A DNA stretch of 64,000 nt from Epiperipatus broadwayi (lineage: Eukaryota > Onychophora > Udeonychophora > Euonychophora > Peripatidae). The stretch covers positions 340,501-404,500 of the forward strand of contig JAQFVV010000519.1 in assembly GCA_028023455.1 (NCBI GenBank), in the 5' to 3' direction. The notes beneath the pieces were generated by a model, which made no database searches, was not told where the DNA came from, and saw only the letters and a list, made by a program, of their open reading frames with translations. This document shows, in pieces, positions 51,940 through 64,000 of the stretch; position 1 is the stretch's first letter, and each line of letters starts with the position of its first letter. The translations under genes and the position numbers were made by a program.

Positions 51940-53000
51940 GCTTCTCCCTGACCTATGTCGGCTCGCAGTTGAAATGAGATCCATCTGTATCTTCAGGGTG
52001 GTCATCCGTAGGGTTGTGAGTCTTGGAGCACAGGTAAAGGAGTTGAAGTGCGGTCAGTCTCGAGATCTAACCATCTCATACTGGTCGGCTTGGTATCTTT
52101 GCTTGGGGTCTGGATTCTGTTGCGCGAATGTGCTAGCTTGACTGGTACAATATCATGTGCATTTGGCTTAGGAACAGTGATGTGTGCATGACTGTTTTCT
52201 TGGTGTTTGACTTTTTTTACTGATGGTTGGTTGGCTGCTATTGTGACATTTGACTGGTGGTATACTGGGTATTCATGTTGGTTTCTTCAGTAACACCGTT
52301 TCCTCAGCCCTCTTATATAGTGACAAAGTGTTGCATTATGATCCAAAATCTTTGTTGGTAAGTCATTTCAATTTTGGTTGATGTATAGTTTTAGTTTAAA
52401 ATTGTAGTTATTACTGTGAAGATTGGTGCATCCTAAAAGTATTTGGTCTGGAAAAATATGACTTTGTTGAATGTCTCCATCATTTTCTGGAAATCTTGGA
52501 TTGTGTATCCAAGATATGTATTTTTAAGTACAATGGTATCACAGTTTTATGTTCTGCATCAACTATAATAAGAGCAAAGTTGTGAGAGTCTTTACTTCAA
52601 TCTTAAGATGGTTTTGTGGTCATGGAAAAAATATATATATAAATAGGTATCCAGAGTTTGGATATATGCAATCTGCAGAATAATATCACAGAGCCCATAC
52701 AAAGTTGTGGTCTCATTTAGCGATGCTGTTGAAATTTTATCAAATGGGATATTAGCATCTGTGGTAGATAATATAATTGAGTTAGGTAAAATATCTATTG
52801 TAAGACATGTAAATTCAACTTAGTATGGGTTCTTAAACTTGTCACTGATGATATCTAGTGTATCTTCAATCCACTGTATGAGGAAAATGGGAGTGATTGG
52901 CTCTTTTGAATTTACATTTCAAGTTATCTAAGATCTTTTATATTAATTTTTATAAATTGTTGTGTAGTTTTATTATTGGTTAAGGTACAAACTTTTTTTA
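51940..53000 (-). pseudogene. Possible 5' part of a LINE on minus strand
   Basis: The base composition resembles the minus-strand LINE at 46050-48550. Minus-strand frames carry long open stretches such as IPFDKISTASLNETTTLYG near 52740 and a proline-rich segment near 52120. No domain is recognised, so this is a weak call based on composition and position. Confidence 0.25.
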
Positions 53001-53228
53001 TTTTCTGTTTGTAAATTATTTTTAATGACACTTGCATATGATTTATTCCTTATTTGAAGCTAAGAGCATTACAGGGTGGTATTGTGACACTATCCACTAT
53101 GTCAGATGACTGAGTGGCTACCATCTTTTCTTGTATTTACATTGAGGAATTGTTTTATTTTTATTTTTAAAATTCCAGTAGTTAAATTGAGAGTATTATG
53201 TGTTATTTGTAACTGATGATTTATTTAG

Positions 53229-53232
<4 letters not shown>

Positions 53233-53265
<33 letters not shown>

Positions 53266-53279
53266 TAAATAAATATTAC

Positions 53280-53335
<56 letters not shown>
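53233..53335. repeat. Two adjacent (TA)n tracts
   Basis: TA runs at 53233-53264 and 53283-53335 are separated by CTAAATAAATATTACTAAA. The second ends TATTGCC. Confidence 0.95.
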
Positions 53336-53336
<1 letters not shown>

Positions 53337-53728
53337 CCTAATAGTGGCTTCTTTATTATAAAATATACAAATGAAAAAATAAAGCCAACAAAATGATGAA
53401 AACTACTCAAAGACATGGTATTATATATTAATAGTTTACAAGACAGAATTTTTTTTTTCTATTCCTTTTTATTTTAGAATTTATTTGTACAATATTATAT
53501 TTCAAAAATAATGTGAATAAAATTCCATTCATCTTTATGTTACTTGAAAAATGATTGTAATTAATTTAGTTTAAGGCATAGAGGTGCAGATCTCTTTTTT
53601 TAAAAAAAGAATCATTACCAAAGTTAACATGATCTTAACTGTAAACATTTTTTTTTAATTTTTTTCTGTATTTTAAAGATTAATAAAAAATTCATTTGAA
53701 ATTATGTCATGTACTGTTATTGTTTTAG
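53336..53728. other. AT-rich 3' end of the large intron
   Basis: A T-rich stretch near 53641-53665 and TGTTTTAG before 53729 serve as acceptor. No other feature was seen. Confidence 0.5.
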
Positions 53729-53799
53729 AAACATTTTTACAAGTGTTAAAGAAGATGGTCTCTGGATTGGGATTAGAAGAACTAGCAATTTTTCTAAAG
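53729..53799 (+). CDS. C-type lectin domain exon B (WIG motif)
   Basis: This 71-base internal exon lies between TTTTAG (ending 53728) and GTATGT (from 53800). Its first base completes the last codon of exon A (CT+A, leucine). Then 23 codons follow and one base remains. It reads NIFTSVKEDGLWIGIRRTSN plus a short rest. WIG is the most conserved CTLD core motif (WIGL in the consensus), and it sits at the normal distance after the helix-2 motif of exon A. The next exon must start in phase 1 and should bring the long loop region with W-x-D-G and the Ca-binding residues. I did not find it in the remaining 10.2 kb. The frames that begin at the nearby ATGs are wrong ones. Confidence 0.85.
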
Positions 53800-53805
53800 G
53801 TATGT

Positions 53806-53878
53806 TTTTATTATTATTATCATCATCATCATCATCACCATTATTATTATTATTATCATCACCACCATTATTATTATA
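53806..53878. repeat. Composite trinucleotide array (ATT/ATC/ACC)
   Basis: TTATTATTATC, then ATC and ACC triplets, then ATT. It begins six bases after the exon B donor site. The poly-Tyr/His frame across it is an artefact. Confidence 0.9.
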
Positions 53879-56180
53879 AAATTATAAAGTAAAAATTATT
53901 CTCAAAAGAAATTTTAGAAAATTGATAAATCATTCTATTGAAAAATTTTAAAAATAATTATTAGAAATCATATAGACAGAAACGTTTCCATAGACAATTT
54001 TATATTCAACACATTTGTTTCATTTTTTTTTTTTTTCATTTATAAATTGCACTAAATTTAATCTAAATTTTATGTGATAAAGTTATGTGAGATCTACTTT
54101 GTTGATCCTGATGAGTTAATATATTAATATGATTACCAAATACTGTAAACAAAGAATTAAAATTATATTATGAAGCCATCTGTCCTATTAACTGCAATTA
54201 TTTATGGATTTTATTATATTTTTTTATTTAATCTCATTGTTTTTCCTTGAAAAAAAAAAAACACTCTCACAATATTATATGTGGGTATTTAACAACGACA
54301 CTTTAATCAATATATACTTATGAATAATTAATAAATTAACTTTGCTATTTTTTTTAATAATTGGAAATGTTATGAATGAAATACTATTGTTAATAAAAAA
54401 TTATAAATGGAACAATTATATATGAAAAATTAATTTGCCAGATATTCATTCTAGAAGTTTGTTAACGATGACTGCTTGTATTCTCTGTAATTTATTCTCT
54501 TATTGAGGAAAACATTATATATGCTTTTGAATTCTGGAGAAGTATGCGTTTATAGGTACAGTTGATATTGGATTTATATCCATGTCTTAAAACACAAAGA
54601 CATTTTGTCAGAAATATAAATCTTTGATTCAATCATTATCTATCTTACTTGTAAACATTTCAGTTTATGTAATCTACTAATACTACTGAATCACCATTGA
54701 TGAATATATAAAGACAGATTAAATTACGTTAGTTTCTATCCCTGTTATTTGAGATAACATGATTAATTAATTACCTTTTTTCTTTTTAAATAAATGAGCA
54801 TGCGAATAAAAGAAGTAAAAAAAAAACATTACTTTCTACCTCTGTCATTTAAAATATTACATTTTTTTTTTATTATTTTGAGCAAAAGTTAACATATATA
54901 AGTATTATAATATTTGTTTCCAAATATAGATATATAAACAAATAGAGATATTTTATGTAACTAATTCAGCGAGAGGGAACTTAAAATTTAAACTTATGAG
55001 CTAATTTCAAACTATTTTGATATTTACAAAAAAGTGACATACTTAGGAAGATACTGTAAATAATACTTGCACAGTTTAAAACAATATATATAATACTCAG
55101 AATGTCCGTTGTAAATATAAATAACTATTCTTGAAAAAGTTAGATAAAAAATTAATAATAATCTTCAAATATATTCATAAATGAAAACCTATCAAAATGC
55201 TTTATATGCACTTTCATACAAACATGCACACTACACAGTTTTTTAACTTAAATGAAAATAAATATTGTAATATTTTTGTGCACTAATACCCGATAAATCA
55301 ATTTGTAATATTTTAATGTACCTTGTATGCAGCTATACTTACCTTATGTTAATAAAATAAATTTATGAAGACATTCTGCCTTAACCTGGGTACTGACTTC
55401 ACTTCAGTTTCTGACAGTTAAACAAATGTTTTGACAATTACAATATAATAAATGTACATATATATATTTTTGATAAAACAAAATAAATAGTCCCTTCTCC
55501 TTTTTTATTGGAAATTAATTTCTGGTAACATGCAAATAATATAGATTGTTGAGGTAGCATGAAATTATTCAGGAAATAGTATATATCTTAAATTGGTTAT
55601 AAAAAAGTAATAAGTAAAACAGTTAATTTATGTACATAGAACAATATACAGAGAGCCATTTGTTAATATCTGTGTTAGAGTTCTATAAATGAATTTAAAC
55701 ATTTGGAAAAATTTGTCACAAAACAGAATATTAGCTCTTTTTTTAAATTAGAAATAGTAAGAGTTAATTTATGAGGTCATGTTAGTTACTATAGGAAATT
55801 GTTATTTATTTTGATTTGTCATGACAAACTTTAAACATTTTTAAGTGTTTCATGGTGAAGAAAGAAATGGTCAGAGAGTATTGTGAACTCTTTTTCCAAA
55901 GATTTATCTATTTGGACATATTTTTAAGTTTTCTATTAGTATTACTTGTTAAACAACTAACAACCAATAATGAAAAAATGATCATTTGTAAGCACAGTTA
56001 AATTATTTTATAACTTTTAATTGTGTCTGTCATATCCAGTTGATAAGATAAAAATCACCATATAAACCTTACAATGAATTTTAAATTTAAATTGTGGTTA
56101 AACACTTTTTGTGTCCTAATTCCAAATGATATTCATTGCATTTATTTAGAATAAAGAAATATTTTTATTGCTACTACAGA
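53879..56180. other. AT-rich sequence downstream of exon B, nothing recognised
   Basis: I searched for the next CTLD exon (W-x-D-G or an N-W...P pattern after an AG, with two bases completing a glycine-type codon) and saw no candidate. Confidence 0.45.
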
Positions 56181-56562
56181 AAACCAAGTTATACATAATT
56201 TAATTAGCTAGTATTTACAATTGTAGTATAATGAGCATGCTAATAGCTCTAAACAAACTCTCTATCTGTAATTATTCCTATCACCAAACTGGTTTCAAGC
56301 TAAAGACTCTTGTCAGTGAGATTCTAGAATATTGAGTCACTAGATCCAAAATACAAACTCAAGCCCAGCATTTATAGAATATTTAACTATCAAGTAAAAA
56401 ATTTAAATTGTTTAGATATCTATATGTCTTCAATTCCAGTTATATAACTTAAAAAGCCATGTGGGACAAAATTAAATTCAGATACACCATATATTAATAG
56501 CCTTAGCAAGATAACATTTCCAAAGCCTTAAAATCCAAATTATAATAGTATAATAGTAAAGC
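56181..56562 (+). repeat. Unit 1 of a three-copy repeat
   Basis: It begins AAACCAAGTTATACATAATT and includes TATAATGAGCATGCTAATAG and AATACAAACTCAAGCCCA. Unit 2 starts 382 bases later. Confidence 0.85.
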
Positions 56563-56990
56563 AAACCTAGTCATTATCACATGACTTAATTAGTTTGTAT
56601 TTACAAATGTAATATAATGAGCATGCTAATAGTGCTAAACAAGCTTTTTAGATAAATGCCAGAAGTTAAAGCATTTAAAATATCTATCTAGAATTATCCT
56701 TATCCTGAAATCAGTTTGAACTGAATGTCTCTCCTCAGTAAATGAGGTGCTAGAACATTCGGCTCAAGATCTAAAATACAAACTCAAGCCCAACATTTAT
56801 GAATATCTAACTATTAAGTAAAAAATCTGAAATCTTCAGATATTTATATGTCTTCAAATTCAGCTATCTAATTTAAATAGACATGGGACTGAACTAAATT
56901 CAGATACATCATATATTAATAGCCTTAGAAAAATAACATCACAAAAGCCTTAAAAAGTCAAACTTTAATAGTAAGATAAACAAATCATAT
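56563..56990 (+). repeat. Unit 2 of a three-copy repeat (direct)
   Basis: It begins AAACCTAGTCATTATCACAT and repeats the landmarks of unit 1 in the same order. It has about 40 bases more, including AGCTTTTTAGATAAATGCCA. Confidence 0.85.
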
Positions 56991-56999
56991 ATCATGTGA

Positions 57000-57540
57000 T
57001 CTAGACTCTGGGTATAAAGATAATCCTAGATAGACATTATCAATGCTTTCTTTTGCCACCTTTACTGAAAAAGCTTGTTTATAGCTTAGCTATTAGCACC
57101 CTCATTATATTATATTTGTAAATACAAGCTAATTAAGTTATGCAATATATGACTTGGTTTTCCTTACTATTATAGTTTGGCTTTTAAGGTTTTCACAGTG
57201 TTATATTGCTAAGATTGTTAATATATGGTTTATATGAATTTAGTTCAGTCCCATATGGCTATTTAAAGTTAGATAGCTATATTTGATGAGTTATAGATGT
57301 TTCAAAATTTCAGATCTTCTATTTAATAGTAAAATATTTGATAAATGCTAAACTTTAGTTTGCATTTTGGATTTAGTTTACTCTGAATGTCATAGAACCT
57401 CATTGATGAGAACTATTGAAACTGGTTTGTGGATAATTGTAGATAGAGATTTTAAATGCTTTCTCTTAAAGCATTTATCGAAAAAACTTGTTTAGAGCTT
57501 TTAGCATATTTGTTAAATTACATTTGTTGTTAGTTTTTAT
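57000..57540 (-). repeat. Inverted copy of the same repeat, about 1.3 units
   Basis: The reverse complement carries AACTTAATTAGCTTGTATTT, AATAGTAAGGAAAACCAAGT and ATATGGGACTGAACTAAATT, all landmarks of units 1 and 2. Together with unit 2 it forms a large palindrome centred near 57000. Confidence 0.8.
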
Positions 57541-58113
57541 AATATTTAAGTATATGTTGTTTATACTATTTATAGTCTTTAAGGATATGTTGTTTAAATA
57601 TATGTGTAACTTTTAAACTATTAATCATGACATTATTCACATATACACAAATTTTGCATTTCCAACCATAAATTCTAACTCACTTCAAGTTTTTCTCTTA
57701 TTCATACAGTAGTATTGATTTTAAAATAAATTTTTAACTAAAAATAAAGCCATACAGTAAGAATAACAAGACAATATTGCATTCACCTTTAACATAACTT
57801 CATTATTTCATTGCATTTAAATTTGATTTCAAAAATTTGTTTAGTTAATTAAATATTTATATACCAATGTTTTCAATTCGTAAAAATGTGCATGTAAATA
57901 AAATACATCTTTGAAATAAATCAAAAACATGTATTAGCAATACATTAACACAAAATATTGATACTATATTAAAATAAATGTACCTTACACATATTAAGTC
58001 ACTCCTTCCAATGGATTTAAACTATAGCTAATAATTTATATGAATTATGTATGATAATACTTATTAATTTTAAATTACTGTATTTTAATGTATAGAAATG
58101 CATACTAGTAATT

Positions 58114-58120
<7 letters not shown>
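57541..58120. other. AT-rich sequence, nothing recognised
   Basis: No frame or repeat partner was seen. Confidence 0.5.
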
Positions 58121-58152
<32 letters not shown>

Positions 58153-58165
58153 AATAGTAATTTAT

Positions 58166-58196
<31 letters not shown>
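58100..58196. repeat. Tandem duplicated TAGTAATTTA(CA)TCTTA-(TA)n unit
   Basis: TAGTAATTTACATCTTATATA (58106) and TAGTAATTTATCTTATATA (58155) each run into a TA tract (58121-58149 and 58168-58194) that ends ATTGTAAT. Confidence 0.85.
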
Positions 58197-58199
<3 letters not shown>

Positions 58200-59388
58200 A
58201 ATGGACCGACGGATAGACAAACAGATAGCTGACCGCATTGTGGCATCAAAATGTAATGGAATATGAATAAATGATGAAAATCATAATGGAAAATAAATCG
58301 ATGAAAGAAGGCCTTAAATGTAGGTGTCAAGAAAAAAAACGTAATGGACCAATGATGTACTATCAACAATCCTTGAAGAATAAGCTATATATATATTTAG
58401 GTTATATACTCATCCATTCCTCTAAAGATCCGACAGATACTGATAGCCAAAAGAATGATTAGCATTTCACAATTTTGAGATAGATAAAAGAATTCAATCA
58501 CTGCTCTTAAAGTATACAATATTCCATGAACACTCAGATGATCATCACATTTAAGTCTCTCTAAGCTACTGCAACCCATAATAGTTTTCTGCAAACACTA
58601 TTGCACTGCCATGCTTACATCAAAATCTTAGAGGTTACTATTTAAAAAATATTGCCTTGCTCATTTTTGGGAGTCTTAGAGGCTAATATTATACATATAT
58701 CAAAAGAAATATTGCCTTGCTCTCTTTGGAGTCTCAGAGGCAAAATCATGGCAGGACTATTGTTAACTGCTTCATGATAAGTAATAACTAATAACATAAT
58801 TTGGGCTGGAGCAGTGAATAAGATCAATCAGTCATGAGTGGCATGAACACATCACATCCTCAAGACAATGACAAAAATTCTCCATCCATCATCAACACTT
58901 GCAATAGGACCAACCAAACTCCAACAATCAAATATCCAATCTAACCTTCAAAACCCTGGATTTTCTACAACACAAATTTTCCAAATATGGATAAAATTAC
59001 TACTCTACAATTTAACACCATCAATGTAATTCTAAATTGAAACTAAGCTCCAAAATTGTAATGGACCGTCGACTTCTAACCATTTACCCATATCCATCCC
59101 GTCACATTTGCCGAAACAAGAATCTGGCCGTCCACAGAAAATTGGAAAGATCCAATAATACTACAACCAAGATGGCTCTTTACTATCATTCAACCCCCTT
59201 TCATTTGGGAATATGCACAGGATCCACCCAATTTTCATGTCAATCCATTAGATTCCCTAGAATTCAAACTCAGTCGTGATCTGAGTAATTACTCTGTTCA
59301 GGTATAAATTATAAGAATATATCTAGCCAATGTGAGCAATGACTTGATGTTATGGTTTATATAATACACTTATTGGATACATATTACA
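58196..59388 (+). mobile_element. Possible LTR-like block, TGTAATGG...ATTACA
   Basis: It starts TGTAATGGACCGAC directly after a TA tract. ATTACA at 59383-59388 followed by TATATAT could be the other end. TGTAATGGACCGTCG recurs inside at 59056 and CGTAATGGACCAATG at 58340. No coding domain was found; the open frame 59037-59279 is not recognised. Confidence 0.3.
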
Positions 59389-60470
59389 TATATATTTCCA
59401 TATCAAGAGATACGTGAATTCAATGATGTATTCTCAACAAATTATAGATAATCCTTGATGTAAAATCAATTAAAATCAACAAATTTATTTTATCTTAACA
59501 TAACACATTTAAATACTTAAATATACATTTTAAAACACAATAAATATGATTCCTACACTTCCACTCAATCTCATTAAAATAATAACACAAAAAAGGAAAA
59601 ATACATAAAATAATAATATCATCAACTATAGGTCATTCTTGGTATACATAGGTCTCTACCTGTCATGCCATCGTATTAAAAAAAAAATTATGATCTTTAA
59701 TACCAATCTAAATAAATGACATTGTTTGCTATTTATTTATTTTTATTTTTATTTTTAAAAAAGGTATCATCATATCAATATACAAATTATTATTTTATAT
59801 ATATAATTGAACTAATGGGTTTGTATGTTACTATTATAAATCATGAGAACTGGAATTGCCATCAATTGATTTTATAGGTAATTGTTAGTATGTGTCTTGT
59901 TAATAAAGGGAATATAGGTTTTATTAATTATTAATTTTGTTACTAAATGTTATGTTGTTAATGAGTCAAAAATAAGTATTACCTTCATTTATATTCATTT
60001 CATCATAGTCTAGTCCTTCTCTTTTTTTTAACAGTACCATTTATATTTTTTCTTATTTCAAAAAAATACATTTTATATCATGAAATGCATACATCTAAAT
60101 TCTTTGGTACTTCCAGCTCAAAAAATCCAATGTGGAAGTAAAATAAATAAATATATACATAAATGAAGAAGAGAAAACCTTAAAATTTTATAGCATCAGT
60201 ATGTTAACCATAATGAACAAACAGTTACATATCAACATAAAATTATGAACGATTTAGTAAACATCTTGATCAAATGTGAGCATCTTCTTTAAATGAAAAA
60301 ATTCATGCTAGATTGAGAATTTTCAGCATCTTTTATTTACTTCATTATCCAAAGTAGTGTCTTCTACGATCTATCCAACTCCCACAAGTTGACCAAGTAG
60401 TTTGGATAATCTTTGATTTGGTCACTTTCATCATTGATCTATACAACTTCACATAATATATGGTTGCCAT
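59389..60470. other. AT-rich sequence, nothing recognised
   Basis: Poly(A) and poly(T) runs and scattered short frames only. Confidence 0.45.

Positions 60471-60516
<46 letters not shown>
60471..60516. repeat. (TA)n(TG)n compound microsatellite
   Basis: About 9 TA units followed by about 13 TG units, then a short GATGATGATGA run. Confidence 0.95.
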
Positions 60517-61559
60517 ATGATGATGAGAATTCATATCTATGGATCATGTTCCTTGCCCTCTTCAAAACCCATCTGAGTTGCCTTGACCTTTCACAACCAC
60601 TTTTAGCACACCCGCAACATTTTTCCGTTAGTATATATTTACATAAAATTCTTTCTTTATATCAGCAGTAGAAATGTTTTAGCTATAATAAACAAAACAC
60701 GATTAAAGTCTTTTTTTTTCTTTTGATGTTAAACGTTATTAAATTTAAAACTTCCAACAGTTCTAGTATTATCAAATGCTTGATTATGTGAATGAGTATT
60801 TTATTACATATTTTTATAGCAAATAGTTCAATATAATTATCAATAAAATAAAAAAATCTTGCTTCCTATTATGCTTTAATCAACAGGTTATAATTTGTTT
60901 ATTTTTTTTAATTTTCATAGTTTATATAAAAGTTCAATCGCAATGGATGTATAGTGATATTCCTTCATTTCAGTTTTTTTTTTTTTTTACATATATAGAT
61001 CAAATCAAAAAAAAGAACTTACAGTTCCATGCATCTTTGTTCTTTCTTTAAAATGCTGAAAACATTTTACTGAAATATGATAGTCAAATTATCTGAATTG
61101 CTGTCATTAACGAATTTAAAAACAAAAAAAAATCTTGCATATAACTTTCTCTATAAGCTTTTTTAACTTTCCAGCCATTAGAGAACAAACAAAAAAAAAT
61201 GTTATTGTTGTTAAGGTTACATAGTACTCATCAGGTTTTCTCTCCCCTTTGCATTACAATACTAAGTTATAAAATCTTTTTTTTTTAAAGTTTTATTCTT
61301 TATAAAACTTTCTCAAATGTTCTGTCAAATTTGTTATTTCAAAATATTAATTAAATTAAATTTAATAACAAAATTTATGATTTTGTTTCAAGCATTTCTA
61401 GTTCATTAAACTACAATATATATTTTTATTCATAGCATTATATATCAATTCGAACTGTTCAATAGATGTATTAATTTTATAAATCAACACAACTATGTAT
61501 ATATTTATGTTTAAATGCATTTAATGGTAAGGATAGGAATGAGATTTATTGTGATCCTT
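60517..61559. other. AT-rich sequence, nothing recognised
   Basis: No gene, RNA or repeat partner was seen. Confidence 0.45.
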
Positions 61560-61588
61560 ACAATATATATATATATATATATATTGTT

Positions 61589-61621
<33 letters not shown>
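61560..61621. repeat. TA tracts separated by TGTTACA
   Basis: CCTTACA, then TA (about 61562-61584), then TGTTACA (61586-61592), then TA (to about 61620), then TGTAACC. The junction words look like LTR termini embedded in the TA tract. Confidence 0.7.
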
Positions 61622-61624
<3 letters not shown>

Positions 61625-64000
61625 AACCTAGTGTTATTGACACTTGGTTTATTTGGCATTGTTTCCACAGGAAAACAATGCTATCCTTTTTTAGAAAATA
61701 AAAAGATAAAATAATAATAATATTAAGTGATTAATAAAGTATGCTATTTACTCACTTTAACGTGTTTTAAGCAAATAACTAATAAATTTGGTAATCCAAT
61801 GTCATTTTGAAGAAGAGCATGAATAATTTAATTAAAATATTAACAATAAGAGCAATTTAATATAGTATAAAAGCACATATCATAAACAGTAATTGATTTT
61901 GGATGGGTGGAGAGGGAGAGTAGATGAGTATCTTATCATAAAGCACAATAACTTCTGGTAATTTTTAAATTATTTTAGATAATAATGTATACAGAATTAT
62001 ACATCACTAATAAGCATTGTTAGTTAAAGATATTTATTATTTTTCATTATTTGTCAAATTACTTTGTAATCCATTTAAATCATACGGAAAAATATATGAC
62101 TGTAATAAGTTTTTTTTTCCTTTTCTTTTGTTTATGTTATAATTAAATGATTATTTTTCTGTAAGAGGTCGCTAAAAGAAGACCGCCAAATTTTGAAGAA
62201 AGTTTAGTCTGACTCTAGTTTTACAAGGAAGAAGCAGTACTGAAATTCGGTAACAAATTTTTTATTATTTTTTATTGCAGAAATAAATATAAGTCAAGTA
62301 AATTTTTAATAATATCATGCGTGGCTAATCCTTTTTGATAAGATATTCTGTTTTCTGTTGCCATCTACCTATTTTAAAGCTTTTTATACGCAAAAATGTA
62401 CTATCTTATGCTAAAGTTCAAAATGACCGTATTAACTACAGCAATCACGGAAAGTGTCATTATATTTAAAATAAGTAATATAAGTAATTTCCAGGAAATA
62501 ATCAATGATTTGTTAACTTTACCTTATTTAATTATCTTTTCGTGGTATAAAAGAAAAATTATAATTAAAAGACATATTATAAAAGCCAAGGAAAGTTAAC
62601 TAGAAAATTTCGCGCTCTTTCTAAAAGAAATTGTCTGCTTTGAAAATAATGTAAGTTCCCCACGTTAAAATATGTTTTATTCACTGAAAATTATCTAAAA
62701 ATAATATTAATGATCAATGATATTTACTTATGCACCTGTATATTTTTAAAAAGAAAATATAAATTTTCTCAAGGCAAATATCGGAAAATTTGTATGTGTG
62801 CATTTTACGGAGAATTCCTTATTAAAGAAAAATTACAATTCCTAGAGTAGGAATAAAAACTACAAACATTAGTGACTTAATTATAACCATAATATAATAT
62901 GTTATATTATACATCAACTGGAGTCGTTAAAACTTTATATCCACGTAAGTCAGCTGCAGTCCTTATAATAATAGTATTTTGGAAAATTCGCGCATTATTT
63001 TATTCATAAGCCAGCTAGCTAAAAATGATACGTATCGCCAATAGTAAAAAGAAAAGAATTGTATATGTGATCGTCTATCGTCAAATATTCGTCATGTTAA
63101 AATATGTATTGTTTTCTTGGATCCCAAAATTATAGCAGTTAATTCAAGGAAGAGTTAACATCCAACGCTGCTATGTTTTTCTTTGCCTAATTTATTAAGT
63201 GCACCAGAATGGAGGCAACTTTTATATAAATGAAATAATAAAATGTGTTTCTTATTTTAAATTTGCTTCGTGAACTACGAATGGATCAAGTTCTTCATCT
63301 GGATAAATTGCCCAACGGAAAAACATTTTTCTAGTGAGATAATAAGCACTTGTTAAGTAATGATTTTTTTTTACTAATTTGTAAAATTATGTGTATTTTT
63401 TTTTATATCAACAGGTGAAAGGCTGTATAGTCAAGTAATATTTAAATGACCTTGTAATCATAAAGGTATGTTTTCATATAATTATTCTAGGTTAAATTTA
63501 TATTCGACATGGAAAAAAAAAATTTTTTTTTTATAAAATGTGTTTACTTATGATATGCAATTATGGGTATAAATTTATATGTTAGATGCGTAAAAGAAGA
63601 AAAATTTAGATACTTAATAGGTAAAATATCTAGTTAAAATTATCAGAAGTAATTAAAGAGAAGTGCTATACAGGATATTACTTATTTAAAGTTTGAAACA
63701 AATTTATACTATGTTAATTGAGGAACTTATTCCCAATTATTCTTTATTAACGCATTCACTTAATTTAGTTCAAGATACTATACTACCAATTACTTGTTGA
63801 ATGTTTCTTTGGCAAAGGTGAAAATTATTATGGTTTATTCTGTGATATCCATTGATTTCAGACGTTGATCTAAGTATACCCCGGAACATAAATTTAGTGT
63901 AATTAGTGTATTTGCTTGTCTTGCCCCGATATAGCATTGGTATATGCTTAAGATTCGCATAAGTAATAATTGTAATGTATCTATTTTGTGGGATGGAAAA
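61622..64000 (+). mobile_element. Possible LTR-like block running off the window
   Basis: It starts TGTAACCTAGTG directly after a TA tract, with the same seven bases as the block at 31372-34797. The other end is not in the window and no coding domain is seen. Apart from that the region is AT-rich with a few less AT-rich patches (62160-62240, 63240-63310). Small open frames such as 62396-62599 are not recognised. Confidence 0.3.

Noticed and set aside
53704-53892. Open frame starting at ATG 53704
   Set aside because: It reads exon B in the wrong frame and runs through the donor site into the trinucleotide array. The CTLD frame is a different one.
56181-57540. CRISPR-like repeat array
   Set aside because: There are only three long, diverged units with one inverted. 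There are no short regular repeats with spacers.
63280-63330. FFIWINCPTEK as the next CTLD exon (N-W...P pattern)
   Set aside because: The W-I-N-C-P order does not fit the CTLD long-loop pattern, and I see no acceptor in the needed phase.

Overview
The window is eukaryotic, non-coding-rich and very AT-rich, with long (TA)n, (ATT)n and mixed trinucleotide arrays and dense degraded retroelements (Ty3/Gypsy-type LTR elements, solo-LTR-like blocks, a Penelope-like element, non-LTR LINEs and a tRNA-derived SINE). The only host coding sequence I can support is two short exons of one C-type lectin domain (CTLD), both on the + strand. An animal genome with very large introns is the best reading. A mollusc, perhaps a cephalopod, would fit, but nothing in the sequence proves the species or phylum.

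Layout. 1-13546 holds a degraded Ty3/Gypsy element on the + strand: the 3' part of its 5' LTR (1-2012), a leader with degenerate repeats, broken gag, protease, RT/RNase H and integrase frames (3201-8713), a polypurine tract (9066-9077) and a very long 3' LTR (about 9079-13546). After AT-rich sequence and a trinucleotide array comes CTLD exon A (15640-15755). The intron that follows runs about 38 kb to CTLD exon B (53729-53799). The two exons join in phase (2+1 nt) and read through the middle of a CTLD without a gap, so almost the whole window is probably intronic sequence of one lectin-domain gene. Its other exons lie outside the window or were not recognised.

The intron carries, in order: TA arrays; a Penelope-like remnant with a GIY-YIG endonuclease region (about 20320-20798) flanked by an inverted repeat; a LINE with ORF1-like and endonuclease regions, cut off at its 3' end by a 310-bp (ATT)n array (24669-24979); an interspersed repeat here called A-B (25005-25200); an LTR-like block (25407-27044, minus); a minus-strand Gypsy remnant related to the first element (27136-29101); a tRNA-derived SINE with a 14-bp target duplication (30879-30988); a minus-strand LTR-like block with perfect 7-bp terminal inverted repeats (31372-34797); a 4.77-kb LTR-like insertion (40981-45750) that splits a second A-B repeat exactly at its TA tract; and a minus-strand LINE (about 46050-48550). 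Downstream of exon B are a three-copy repeat with one inverted copy (56181-57540) and more TA arrays with possible LTR ends.

The recurring theme is that LTR-type elements with ends close to TGTAACC...GGTTACA sit directly inside (TA)n tracts. Three long LTR-like blocks share a layout, with AATAAA about 830-885 bp before the 3' end. This points to a family of long-LTR retroelements that enters TA microsatellites and has helped enlarge the intron. No CRISPR array, rRNA, intact tRNA or complete protein-coding gene was found.
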